Source of the DNA: CAXXOK01 sp963674895
GTDB lineage: Bacteria > Bacillota > Clostridia > Christensenellales > Aristaeellaceae
NCBI GenBank assembly: GCA_963674895.2
Contig: CAXXCY010000001.1
Span: 434,001-498,000, forward strand
DNA: 64,000 bases
Reading direction: 5' to 3'
Shown here: piece after piece, positions 17,684 to 25,742 of the stretch
Layout of the letters: each line of letters begins with the position of its first letter
How positions within the stretch are numbered: position 1 is the first letter of the stretch
The notes under the pieces: model-generated
What the model was told of the DNA's origin: nothing
Seen by the model: the letters and a program-made list of their open reading frames with translations, nothing else
Database searches by the model: none
Made by a program: the position numbers and the translations under genes

Positions 17684-19473
17684 GCGGCGCGAGGATCAAA
17701 ATCTGCGGCCTGTTCCGCCCGGAGGACGCGCGGGCGGCGAACGCGGCCATGCCGGACTACGCGGGCTTCGTGTTCTGCGAAACAAGCCGCCGCTGCGTCG
17801 CGCCGGAGCAGGCGCGGAAGCTCCGCGCGGCCCTGCACGCGGATATCCGCACCGTCGGCGTGTTCGTAGACGCGCCCCCTGAACGGATTGCGCAGCTGTA
17901 TCTGGACGGGATCATAACTATCGCGCAGCTGCACGGCGGCGAGGACGTCGCGTATATTCAGGCCCTGCGGGAAGCGTGCCCGGCCCTGGAAATCTGGCAG
18001 GCGTTCCGGGTGCGCACGGCGGACGATCTGGAGAAGGCCGCCGCCAGCGCGGCGGACCGCGTGCTGCTGGACGGCGGCGCGGGCGGCGGGCAGCCATTCG
18101 ACTGGGCCCTTGTCAAAGGGTTCCCCAGGCCCTTCATCCTCGCGGGCGGCCTAACGCCCGAAACCATCCCGGATGCCGTCGCCCGCCTGCGCCCGTTCGC
18201 GGTGGATATCTCCTCGGGCGTGGAAACGGACGGCGTCAAGGACGCGGACAAAATCACGGCGGCGGTGCGCGCCGCAAGGAGGCAGCCTATGCAAAAAGGA
18301 CGATTTGGCATCCACGGCGGGCAATACATCCCCGAAACGCTGATGAACGCCGTGCTGGAACTGGAAGAGGCGTACGAATTCTATAAAAACGACCCGCAGT
18401 TTAACGAGGAGCTTTCCACGCTGCTGCGCGAGTACGCGGGCAGGCCGTCGCGGCTTTACCACGCGCAAAAGATGAGCGAAGACCTGGGCGGCGCGAAGAT
18501 TTATCTGAAACGCGAGGACATGAACTTTACCGGCGCGCACAAGGTGAACAACGTGCTGGGGCAAACGCTGCTTGCCAGGAAGATGGGCAAGACGCGCGTC
18601 ATCGCCGAAACCGGCGCGGGGCAGCACGGCGTGGCGACGGCCACCGCCGCGGCGCTGATGGGTCTCCAGTGCGAGATCTTCATGGGCGAGGAGGATACGA
18701 AGCGCCAGGCGCTCAACGTATACAAAATGCGCCTGCTCGGCGCACAGGTGCATCCCGTGCTGTCGGGCACGCGCACGCTCAAGGACGCGGTTTCCGAAAC
18801 CATGCGGGAGTGGACGCGGCGCATCGCCGATACGCACTACGTGCTTGGCTCGGTCATGGGCCCGCACCCCTTTCCCACCATTGTGCGCGATTTCCAGGCG
18901 GTAATCGGCAAGGAGATCAAGGAACAGGCGCTCAAAAAGGAAGGGCGGCTGCCCGACGCCATCCTCGCCTGCGTGGGCGGCGGCAGCAACGCCATCGGCG
19001 CGTTTTACCACTTCATCGGGGATACGTCCGTGCGGCTGATCGGCTGCGAGGCGGCGGGCCGCGGCGTGGACACCTTCGAAACGGCGGCGACCCTCACCAC
19101 CGGGCGCGAGGGCATTTTCCACGGGATGAAGTCCTACTTCTGCCAGGACGCGTACGGCCAGATCGCGCCGGTGTACTCGATCTCGGCGGGGCTGGATTAC
19201 CCCGGCATCGGCCCCGAGCACGCCTTTTTGCACGATACCGGGCGCGCCGAATACGTGCCCGTGACCGACGAGGAGGCGGTAACCGCGTTTGAATACCTGT
19301 CGCGCACCGAGGGCATCATCCCCGCGATCGAGAGCGCGCACGCCTTGGCCTACGCCATGCAAATCGCGCCCGGAATGCGCAAGGACCAATTCATCGTCGT
19401 CAACCTGTCCGGCCGCGGCGACAAGGACTGCGCGTCCGTCGCGCGCTACAGAGGGGAGGCTATCACGGAATGA
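17680..19473 (+). CDS. trpF-trpB: fused phosphoribosylanthranilate isomerase-tryptophan synthase beta
   Basis: One uninterrupted frame of 597 codons carries two enzymes. Residues 1-203 are TrpF: KICGLFRPEDA with the catalytic cysteine, AQLHGGED, LLDGGAGGGQPFDW, LAGGLTPETIPDA and VDISSGVETDGVKDADKI. Residues 204-597 are a full TrpB: GGQYIPETLMNAVLELE, KREDMNFTGAHKVNN with the PLP lysine (residue 288 of the fusion), ETGAGQHGVATA, GGGSNAIG and GRGDKDC. No stop separates them. An AAGGAGG site (18276-18282) sits seven bases before the ATG at 18289, exactly where a separate trpB would start. Both a fusion protein and free TrpB may therefore be made. Stop overlaps trpA. Confidence 0.95.
   Translation: MSGARIKICGLFRPEDARAANAAMPDYAGFVFCETSRRCVAPEQARKLRAALHADIRTVGVFVDAPPERIAQLYLDGIITIAQLHGGEDVAYIQALREACPALEIWQAFRVRTADDLEKAAASAADRVLLDGGAGGGQPFDWALVKGFPRPFILAGGLTPETIPDAVARLRPFAVDISSGVETDGVKDADKITAAVRAARRQPMQKGRFGIHGGQYIPETLMNAVLELEEAYEFYKNDPQFNEELSTLLREYAGRPSRLYHAQKMSEDLGGAKIYLKREDMNFTGAHKVNNVLGQTLLARKMGKTRVIAETGAGQHGVATATAAALMGLQCEIFMGEEDTKRQALNVYKMRLLGAQVHPVLSGTRTLKDAVSETMREWTRRIADTHYVLGSVMGPHPFPTIVRDFQAVIGKEIKEQALKKEGRLPDAILACVGGGSNAIGAFYHFIGDTSVRLIGCEAAGRGVDTFETAATLTTGREGIFHGMKSYFCQDAYGQIAPVYSISAGLDYPGIGPEHAFLHDTGRAEYVPVTDEEAVTAFEYLSRTEGIIPAIESAHALAYAMQIAPGMRKDQFIVVNLSGRGDKDCASVARYRGEAITE
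18276..18291 (+). promoter_or_regulatory. internal ribosome site and start for free TrpB
   Basis: AAGGAGG, a seven-base spacer, then the ATG of MQKGRFGIHGGQYIPE, all inside the trpF-trpB frame. It is one of the best ribosome sites in the operon and suggests independent initiation of TrpB, which must match TrpA in amount. Confidence 0.75.
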
Positions 19474-20240
19474 ACCGTATCCAACAGGCATTTGAGGGGC
19501 ACAAGGCGTTTATCGCGTTTCTGACCTGCGGCGACCCGGACCTGGAGACCACCGAGCGATTGATTTTAGCTATGGACGAGGCGGGCGCGGACATCATCGA
19601 GCTGGGAATCCCGTTTTCCGACCCGACGGCGGAAGGCCCCGTGATCATGGCCGCGAGCGAGCGGGCCATCAAAAGCGGCACAACGCTGGACGGGATCTTC
19701 GAAATGGTCCGCCGCATCCGCCCGAAGGTGCGCGCCGCGCTCGCCTTCATGACGTACGCCAACGTCGTGTTTTCCTACGGCACGGAGCGGTGCTTGCAAA
19801 AGGCGGGGGACGCGGGCATTGCCGCGCTCATCCTGCCGGACGTCCCCTTCGAGGAGAAGGCCGAGTTCGCGCCCGCCTGCCGCGCCCACGGGATCGATTT
19901 CATCTCGATGGTCGCGCCGACCTCCGCCGCGCGCATCGCCACGATTGCCTCGGAAGCCGAGGGCTTCGTCTACTGCGTGTCTTCGCTGGGCGTTACGGGC
20001 GCGCGCTCCGAGATTACAACCGATATCGGGGAGATGGTGCGCCGCATCCGCGGGGCGACCGCCGTGCCCGTCGCCGTCGGGTTCGGCATCTCCACGCCGC
20101 CGCAGGCCAAAGACATGGCCCAACAGGCCGACGGCGTGATCGTCGGCTCGGCAATCGTCAAACTGATCGCCGAGCACGGCCGCAACGCCGTACAGCCCGT
20201 TTCGGACTATGTGCGGGAGATGAAGGCAGCGATATCGTAG
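19470..20240 (+). CDS. trpA: tryptophan synthase alpha subunit
   Basis: Cleaves indole-3-glycerol phosphate to indole, which tunnels to TrpB; 256 residues. The catalytic Glu44 lies in ELGIPFSDP. The second acidic residue, Asp60 in Salmonella, is Glu55 here (TAEGP), a variant I associate with clostridial enzymes. The phosphate-binding end shows VAVGFGIS and GVIVGSAIVK. Last gene of the operon, overlapping trpF-trpB by four bases. Confidence 0.97.
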   Translation: MNRIQQAFEGHKAFIAFLTCGDPDLETTERLILAMDEAGADIIELGIPFSDPTAEGPVIMAASERAIKSGTTLDGIFEMVRRIRPKVRAALAFMTYANVVFSYGTERCLQKAGDAGIAALILPDVPFEEKAEFAPACRAHGIDFISMVAPTSAARIATIASEAEGFVYCVSSLGVTGARSEITTDIGEMVRRIRGATAVPVAVGFGISTPPQAKDMAQQADGVIVGSAIVKLIAEHGRNAVQPVSDYVREMKAAIS

Positions 20241-20260
20241 AGAACTTGTGGGGAACGCTC

Positions 20261-20289
20261 TGACTTCTCTTTTTCAAAAAGAGAAGTCA
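20261..20289 (+). terminator. hairpin after trpA
   Basis: A perfect 14-base inverted repeat (TGACTTCTCTTTTT / AAAAAGAGAAGTCA) with one central base, 20 bases after the trpA stop. There is no T-run after it, so termination may rely on the U-rich stem itself. Confidence 0.55.
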
Positions 20290-20307
20290 GCAAGAGAAAA
20301 CCATATA

Positions 20308-20328
20308 GCCGCGCATTGCGCGGCCAAG
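20308..20328. repeat. R2 repeat fragment after trpA
   Basis: GCCGCGCATTGCGCGGC palindrome followed by CAAGGGCT, the central part of the R2 element seen in full at 32962 and 63821. Confidence 0.6.
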
Positions 20329-20404
20329 GGCTCAATCTTATTCGTATCTATATCATTGCATGAGTATCTGCCTATGATTTCCATAATCCTTTGCGGATAC
20401 TCGC

Positions 20405-20845
20405 CTAATCCGCCAATATATCGATAATCTCCTGCTCTTTCACAATTTGAATGGCGGCGCCCTTTTTCTGCAGCTCCAGCGCTTTCTTAACTTTCGTCCC
20501 ATAATTACCGGCAACCCATGCATCGCTACCAAGGCTTCCGACGATTAAATAATCGGTTTTGTTTGATACGCTGTTAACGGGAATTCCCCCTCTTTTTGAG
20601 AGCATCTCTTGCACAAGGGAACGTTGACCGTATTTAAATTCTCCCGTTAGACAAAATGTTTTCCCTTGTATATAAAAATCTGTACAATCACACGCATTCG
20701 CAATAGGATCTGTTATCTGTTCAAACAACAAAAACATTGCTTGCAGTTCGGTGTTCTCCAAAACTCCGTCTGCAAGCGCGTCGCTCACGATCTCAAAAAC
20801 CTTGTCAAACGGGTAATTCCCTCGCAACGACATGTTAAGGTTCAT
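20405..20845 (-). pseudogene. BRCT-domain part of a split exonuclease-BRCT gene
   Basis: The frame of 146 codons contains a BRCT domain: IQGKTFCLTGEFKYGQRSLV, KRGGIPVNSVSNKTDYLIVG and KKALELQKKG. It is in the same reading frame as the upstream exonuclease and begins with the codon directly after that gene's TGA. In related Bacillota proteins, as I recall them, an exonuclease, a short helical linker and BRCT form one chain, with a tryptophan near this point. The simplest reading is a TGG-to-TGA nonsense change. ATG after TGA could still allow re-initiation, giving a separate BRCT protein. Lower GC than the neighbouring trp genes. Confidence 0.7.
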
Positions 20846-21523
20846 TCATCTCTGCAATAAAATTACTTCATTCTCATCCAACTCACCGTCAGACGTTATA
20901 TCGTTTAGCAAACCTTTCAAAATCGCGAGTTGTTTTGAGGATTCGCTGGGTTGAATATGACGGACAGCCTTTTCTATATAGCAATTCTCAAGCTTGTATC
21001 GGCGCGTATAATGCTCAAGCTCTATTCCCTGACGAATATAATCACGTAATAAATTGGCGCAAGCAAGACTGTCGCTGTCGGCATTGTGGTGATGAAGGTT
21101 AATCCCCAAATAATCGCAAAGCGTATTGAGCTTGTGGTTATAAAGCTGCGGATAACAAGCCCGCCCCATCACACATGTGCAAGCATACATCACGTCAGAC
21201 TGCCATGGGATTTCATAATCATGCAGGCACTTTGCCAGTACGCCTAGATCAAATGGCGCATTATGTGCAATGAGCAAACCGCTGTCCATAATCGGCATGA
21301 TTTGCTGCCAAAGCATGGGAAACGTTGGTTGATCTTTCACCATATCCGGGGTAATTCCCGTGAGTTGTATATTGAACTTATCAAACCTCACTTCCGGATT
21401 CACAAGCGAAAAATACTCCTGTAGTATCGCGTCGCCCTGTACTACAGTAATTCCGATAGCGCTTATACGGTCATTAGCATAATTGGGTGTTTCCACATCA
21501 AACACAATGTATCGATCCTGCAC
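20846..21523 (-). CDS. DEDDh 3'-5' exonuclease domain protein (PolC/DnaQ-like)
   Basis: Exonuclease of the DnaQ superfamily, about 225 residues. Motif I is VFDVETPN (Asp, Glu), motif II LIAHNAPFDLG (Asp) and motif III HNADSDSLACANLL (His, Asp), so all catalytic residues are kept. The C-terminal 40 residues (KGLLNDITSDGELDENEV) look like the linker that normally leads into the BRCT domain, here cut off by TGA. The GTG at 21523 with AAGGGAG upstream gives the family-typical start (M-Q-D-R-Y-I-V-F-D); the frame is open six codons further. Likely role in DNA repair or processing. Confidence 0.8.
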   Translation of the reverse strand: MQDRYIVFDVETPNYANDRISAIGITVVQGDAILQEYFSLVNPEVRFDKFNIQLTGITPDMVKDQPTFPMLWQQIMPIMDSGLLIAHNAPFDLGVLAKCLHDYEIPWQSDVMYACTCVMGRACYPQLYNHKLNTLCDYLGINLHHHNADSDSLACANLLRDYIRQGIELEHYTRRYKLENCYIEKAVRHIQPSESSKQLAILKGLLNDITSDGELDENEVILLQR

Positions 21524-21765
21524 TCCCAAGGCTCCCTTCACAGGTATTCTTTTCTATCAATGCATTTATAGTAGCATATGCTACTTCGTATTTCAACGCA
21601 ATCCAAACGTTTTTCACAATCTTAAAAACGGTGGCGGTACGTTTGAGTATATACTAGCAGCGCTTACGGCGATACCAACCTATATTGCGAAAAAGGCAAA
21701 GTGTTTGCGTTTGGAGAATTGATAAACGTTATCTCAATAGTCCAAACGGAAAAAGGAGGGCGCGG

Positions 21766-22281
21766 ATGTACAAAATCGGCGAGCTATCCCGGAAATTCGG
21801 TTTGTCCCGGAGCACGCTGCTGTATTACGATTCCATCGGTCTGCTCAAGCCCTCCGAAAGAACGGACGCCTCCTACCGGCTGTACAGCGGGGACGACGTC
21901 AAGCGCCTGGAGCGGATTTGCGCCTACCGGGATATGGGTATTGCGCTGTCCGCCATCCGGGATTTGCTGCATCAAAAAAGCGAAGACGCGGAAATATTGG
22001 AATTGGCCCTGCTGAACATGGAAAAGCAAGTGGAGGAGCTCCGCCGAAAGCAGGCCAAAATCATGCAGGCGATCCGGAAAACCGGCCGTGCCGCAGCGGA
22101 CAACGCAGGCATATTCATGTCCGTGCTCAAAAACCTGGGATTCAGCGAAGCAGATATGGGCGCGTTCCACACCGCGTATGAGAAAAACAACCGGGACGGG
22201 CATATCGCCTTTCTGCGGTTCCTGGGCCTGTCCGATCCGGAGATCGAACGGGTCAGAAACGAATCGAAGCAATCCTCTTGA
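21766..22281 (+). CDS. MerR-family transcriptional activator
   Basis: Regulator of 171 residues. The N-terminal winged helix is MYKIGELSRKFGLSRSTLLY, followed by YDSIGLLKPSERTDASYRLY and the dimerising coiled coil of about residues 80-110 (EKQVEELRRKQAKIMQAIRK). The short C-terminal part is not a metal-binding loop, so it more likely senses a small molecule or drug. Strong AAAAGGAGG site before the ATG at 21766. It sits directly upstream of an MFS exporter whose promoter has the over-long spacer on which MerR proteins act. Confidence 0.9.
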   Translation: MYKIGELSRKFGLSRSTLLYYDSIGLLKPSERTDASYRLYSGDDVKRLERICAYRDMGIALSAIRDLLHQKSEDAEILELALLNMEKQVEELRRKQAKIMQAIRKTGRAAADNAGIFMSVLKNLGFSEADMGAFHTAYEKNNRDGHIAFLRFLGLSDPEIERVRNESKQSS

Positions 22282-22308
22282 CTCGTCTATAGCTTCATAG
22301 TTTATGCT
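22278..22308 (+). promoter_or_regulatory. MerR-type promoter of the exporter gene
   Basis: TTGACT (22278-22283) and TATGCT (22303-22308) are separated by 19 bases instead of 17. The spacer holds the dyad CTAT-AGCTTC-ATAG (22287-22300), centred on it. This is the classic layout of a promoter that a MerR protein must untwist to activate. It begins inside the merR stop region and reads into the MFS gene. Confidence 0.8.
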
Positions 22309-22335
22309 TCCATCACAGCGGGATTGGAGGCGGCT

Positions 22336-23535
22336 ATGAAACGGCAATTCATCAACCGGAATTTCTTTCTGATCTGGTCGGGCAAACTGGTTTCCATGAT
22401 CGGCGATCGGTTTTATACCATCGTGCTGGCCCTGTGGGTGCTCAAAAAAAGCAATTCCCCGGCGATCATGGGCGCGGTGCTCGTCGCCTCGGCGCTGCCC
22501 GCGTTTTTAATCGGCTTTGTGTCCGGAGCGATCGTCGATTTAACCGGCAAGAAGTGGATCATGATACTAACGGATCTGATCCGGGGCCTTCTGATTTCCC
22601 TCGTCGCCTGTCTGGAGCTTGCGGGCGTTCTGGCGCTATGGCATATCCTTGCGGTTTCCGTTCTCGTGTCCGTACTCAACGCGTTTTTTGACCCGGCGGT
22701 CAAGGCGCTGATTCCGGAGGTCGTGGAAGAAAAGGACCTGCCCGGCGCCAACGCCCTGGAGCAGCTCATCAACGGCATAAGCGGCGTGATCGCGCCTTTT
22801 CTCGGCGCGGTGGCAATCGGCGCGGTCGGCTATTTCGGAGGGTTTCTGATCAACGGGATTTCCTTTATCCTGTCGGCCTTCTTCGAGCTGTTCATTCACG
22901 CGCCGAAACCGGCGGCCGGGCCGCGCAGCGAAACCCGCGGCCTGGCGTTAGGCGTGAAGGCCGGCTTCGCCTTCGTATGGCGAAACGGCATGCTGATGAA
23001 GGTTGTCGCGATCATCGCCGCGGTCCATTTCGCGGTGGGCAGCTTCAGCCTGGTGCTGCCGTTTCTCGCGCAATCCATTTCCGAAAACCCCATGAACCTG
23101 GGATTGCTGCAGGGTTTCATCGGAATCGGCATGGTGGCCGGAGCCACGAAATTAAACGTGAAACACCTGCGCGAAAGGAAAAACAGCCTGCTGATTCTGC
23201 TGCTGTGCATACTGGGCGCGCTGTATCTGATCAGCGGGGCGCTGCGCTTGCTGCGTGTTGCAAGCATCCTCCCCTACCTGGCAGCCGCCGCGCTGATGGG
23301 GATCGCCGTCTCCAACGCGGCGTCGTTCTGGCAGCTGCTCTTGCAGCTGGAAACGCCGCCCGGCATGCGGGGCCGGGTGTTCGGCATCGTATCCATCCTG
23401 TCCAATATCTCCATGCCCATCGCGTACGGAACGGTCGGCATCCTGCTGGAAGCGGTCGATTTCCCCATGTATCTGCTGCTGCTGGGCGCTGTGTTCGTAT
23501 GCCTTTCCCTGGCGTGGCGCAGGAAATTCAGCTGA
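22336..23535 (+). CDS. MFS exporter, probable multidrug efflux
   Basis: Major facilitator of 399 residues with about 12 membrane spans. The start NRNFFLIWSGKLVSMIGDRF and the segment DLTGKKWIMILTDLIRGLLI (the loop 2-3 signature) place it in the MFS_3 group of drug exporters, as does VVEEKDLPGANALEQLINGI. The ATG at 22336 has GGAGG five bases upstream. It is controlled by the preceding MerR protein through the 19-base-spacer promoter, so drug-induced efflux is the likely function. Substrate unknown. Confidence 0.88.
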   Translation: MKRQFINRNFFLIWSGKLVSMIGDRFYTIVLALWVLKKSNSPAIMGAVLVASALPAFLIGFVSGAIVDLTGKKWIMILTDLIRGLLISLVACLELAGVLALWHILAVSVLVSVLNAFFDPAVKALIPEVVEEKDLPGANALEQLINGISGVIAPFLGAVAIGAVGYFGGFLINGISFILSAFFELFIHAPKPAAGPRSETRGLALGVKAGFAFVWRNGMLMKVVAIIAAVHFAVGSFSLVLPFLAQSISENPMNLGLLQGFIGIGMVAGATKLNVKHLRERKNSLLILLLCILGALYLISGALRLLRVASILPYLAAAALMGIAVSNAASFWQLLLQLETPPGMRGRVFGIVSILSNISMPIAYGTVGILLEAVDFPMYLLLLGAVFVCLSLAWRRKFS

Positions 23536-23594
23536 GCGGCGCACAATCAAGGGCCGGCCCTGCCGCCTGTTTCTTCCTCATAAAGCGGCCCGGC

Positions 23595-23630
23595 AAAAAC
23601 GCCCGGCTCCGTTTCACACGGAGCCGGGCG
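23595..23630 (-). terminator. intrinsic terminator of the DUF2202 gene
   Basis: CGCCCGGCTCCGT and ACGGAGCCGGGCG form a 13-base GC-rich stem with a five-base loop; read on the minus strand it is followed by TTTTT. It ends the minus-strand gene and may also stop plus-strand MFS transcripts. Confidence 0.8.
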
Positions 23631-23704
23631 CTGTTACTCTATCTGTACCTTCCGGCGCCGGGCGTGCCGCAAGGGGAATTTTTTTCGGCAGGTTTACCGG
23701 GATC

Positions 23705-24274
23705 TCAGTTTGCGTTCCTGCCGTTGCCCAGCCCGTTGCCCAGGCCCAGGCCGTCTTTCTCGGCGTTGCGGGAGAAGGCTTCCAGGTGGTTCTTGGAGGC
23801 GTTCATCAGATCGGTAAAGGCGTCGCGCACATCCTGCGGCAAGTTGTCCTGGGCTAGGAATGCTTCATACATGGCGATGTTGTTGATCTCGGCGGTCACG
23901 CCCGTTTCATAGGTCTCCTGCAGGGTGGCGGGGATTACGACGTGGTCCCTGGCGGTATCTTCCGGCACCGTGATGCCGTACGCCGCAAACAGCCCGAGCA
24001 GCAGTTCCTGGTGGGTCACCTCGGCCTGCATGATGTTGGCAAAGGGATTACCCACGCCGAAGACTTCCTGAATGACTTCGTACTCGGCCTTGGCAAGGTA
24101 CTCATCCTGCAGCGCGTAGGTCAGCATTTCTTCCAGGGTGTATTCGGTCCCCTCCGCCACGGCGGCGGAGCCGAAGGCTTCTTCCATGGGGGCGGCGGTC
24201 TCCTGTGCGAGCGCGAGCACCGGCAGCGCGGCCAGCGCGAGAGTCATTGCGAGAACTTTCAGTATACGTTTCAT
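23705..24274 (-). CDS. DUF2202 ferritin-like secreted protein
   Basis: Exported protein of 189 residues with a cleavable signal peptide (ALAALPVLALAQE). The mature part is a DUF2202-type four-helix bundle. Its acidic and histidine residues, in EDEYLAKAEY-like (LQDEYLAKAEYEVI), AEVTHQELLL, TAEINNIAMYEAFL and SKNHLEAFSR, are spaced like the metal ligands of ferritin-like proteins. A glycine/asparagine tail ends the chain. Metal binding or oxidative-stress protection outside the membrane is plausible; the function of this family is not established. AAAGGAG ribosome site. Confidence 0.8.
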   Translation of the reverse strand: MKRILKVLAMTLALAALPVLALAQETAAPMEEAFGSAAVAEGTEYTLEEMLTYALQDEYLAKAEYEVIQEVFGVGNPFANIMQAEVTHQELLLGLFAAYGITVPEDTARDHVVIPATLQETYETGVTAEINNIAMYEAFLAQDNLPQDVRDAFTDLMNASKNHLEAFSRNAEKDGLGLGNGLGNGRNAN

Positions 24275-24453
24275 TTCATTTCACTCCTTTAAGTTGGTGT
24301 ACGGGGTTTCTCTGTACGTCTATACTGTAACCGGCGGTTGTGGCGGAATTGTGTCGTAAATCATACGTTTTTGGTCCGGTTTAGTTTGGCCGGACGCCGC
24401 CTCCGGATATGCTATAATGAAAACAAACCGGGACCGATCAAGGAGGGATCGCC

Positions 24454-25116
24454 ATGCACAGGCTTACCTGTATCATTCTCCTGGTGCTTTCGGTTGTCTT
24501 GCCGGCCGCAGCGCCCGCTTCGGCGGAAAACGCGGCCGTTTCACGGATTGAAAACCTGAAGGCGGATGCAACGGACAGCCGGTCCCTGCTGCTCTCGTGG
24601 ACTGAGCTTAGCGAAGGCCCGTTCCTGTATACGGTCACCCTGTGCAACAATCAAACGCTCGCCTGCCAGCTCGCGGGTTCCACCACCGCCAAATCCTTCG
24701 TACTGGACTTCCTGGACGCGGATACCAGCTACAGCTTCCACGTCGGCGCGGCGGAAGGAAACACCCTCGAGCTGACGCTCACCACGCCGGAACAGGCGGC
24801 GGAAACCGGCGGCGAAGACGGGGCGGCAAGCGCCCTGTACGGACAGGCGAATGAATCGGTTATACGCGATATCGCCGTAAGCCGCATGGACGGCGGCGCC
24901 CTTCTGGTCTCGTGGACGGAGGATGCCAAGGGCGCGTTTCGCTATTCCCTGTCTCTGTGCGAAACAGAGGATTCACAGCCCGTATTCCAGGGCACGACGA
25001 CGGCGACCTCCTTTGTGATGGACGTTCCGGAGCAAAGCGCTGGATACTGCATCCAAATCGGCACAACCGCGGACAACACGGTCTCCTATGTTTTTCCCGC
25101 GCCGGGAGCGGAATAA
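24454..25116 (+). CDS. secreted protein with two fibronectin-III-like repeats
   Basis: Exported protein of 220 residues with signal peptide MHRLTCIILLVLSVVLPAAA. Two repeats of about 85 residues follow. Each has the pattern LLLSWTE (or LLVSWTE), a YSxxLC strand (YTVTLC, YSLSLC), a TTxTSFVxD turn and a final YxFHVGxx or YCIQIGTT strand. This is a beta-sandwich like fibronectin type III. No enzyme motif. AGGAGGG site before the start. A surface or matrix-binding role is an inference only. Confidence 0.7.
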   Translation: MHRLTCIILLVLSVVLPAAAPASAENAAVSRIENLKADATDSRSLLLSWTELSEGPFLYTVTLCNNQTLACQLAGSTTAKSFVLDFLDADTSYSFHVGAAEGNTLELTLTTPEQAAETGGEDGAASALYGQANESVIRDIAVSRMDGGALLVSWTEDAKGAFRYSLSLCETEDSQPVFQGTTTATSFVMDVPEQSAGYCIQIGTTADNTVSYVFPAPGAE

Positions 25117-25202
25117 GATATAAAAGAGACAGCCCTGCTCCCGTAAACTGCTTTCATATTGAATAGGAGGGGTAGCCCCTTCAAACCAAAAACAGCGGAA
25201 AA

Positions 25203-25232
25203 AACCCCGGCAGGCAATAGCCTGCCGGGGTT
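25203..25232 (-). terminator. terminator of the phage structural operon
   Basis: AACCCCGGCAGGC pairs with GCCTGCCGGGGTT over 13 bases with a four-base loop. On the minus strand it is followed by TTTTCC. It lies just past the holin, the last gene of the phage operon. Confidence 0.75.
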
Positions 25233-25292
25233 GCTCCGCATATTCGTTTTTTATTCCGGCGTTTCAGCCGTCCGGGCTTGCCCGCCCCCCGG

Positions 25293-25724
25293 TTACTGCT
25301 CTTCGCCGCTTTCCTCCGCCTTTTCCCCCAGCAGCTTTTTCAGCTTTGCGGGGAAGGGCACGCCTGCGAGGTTCAGGTTTTCCATCAGCGAAATGCCCTC
25401 GTTGGCAATGTAAAACCAGCAGGCGGCGTCTCGGAACATCGCGTTGCCCTGCCCGATCGCCCTGTCCAGCAGCGCGGCAACCAGCACCACCATCAGCATC
25501 AGCCCTTTGCGCATCAGGCCCTTGGCGCCTACTTTTGAGGAGAGGCCGCCGTACTCGGTTTTTTCGCTCTTGCCCATCCAGGCGACGACCATGCCGCTCA
25601 GGTAATCCGCGACCATACAGCCCAAAAGTACGGTCATCAGCCAGCTCCACCCGCCAAGCGCCCCCGCGACGGCCCCCAGGGCGGCGGCCGTGATTCTCAC
25701 CAGTTTATCCCATAGGCTTCCCAT
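25293..25724 (-). CDS. phage holin
   Basis: Membrane protein of 143 residues of the phage holin / toxin-secretion family (TcdE-like). Three hydrophobic stretches are visible: ITAAALGAVAGALGGW, WLMTVLLGCMVADYLSGMVV and LMLMVVLVAALLDRAI. The signature DYLSGMVVAW and the short KTEYGGLSSKVGAKGL loop are typical. It would open the membrane so that the endolysin encoded just upstream can reach the wall. Last gene of the minus-strand operon. Confidence 0.9.
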   Translation of the reverse strand: MGSLWDKLVRITAAALGAVAGALGGWSWLMTVLLGCMVADYLSGMVVAWMGKSEKTEYGGLSSKVGAKGLMRKGLMLMVVLVAALLDRAIGQGNAMFRDAACWFYIANEGISLMENLNLAGVPFPAKLKKLLGEKAEESGEEQ

Positions 25725-25742
25725 ACGAATCCCTCTCTCCCA

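Noticed and set aside
18151..19491. 446-codon minus-strand frame across trpB
   Set aside because: Long only because GC-rich antisense DNA has few stops; the plus strand encodes clear TrpB.
20405..21523. General TGA recoding as the reason for the split exonuclease gene
   Set aside because: TGA ends trpE, trpD, the MerR gene and many phage genes at correct places, so it is a normal stop here.
25203..25232. Phage attachment site next to the holin
   Set aside because: The palindrome is a terminator; I find no matching direct repeat beyond terS and no integrase.
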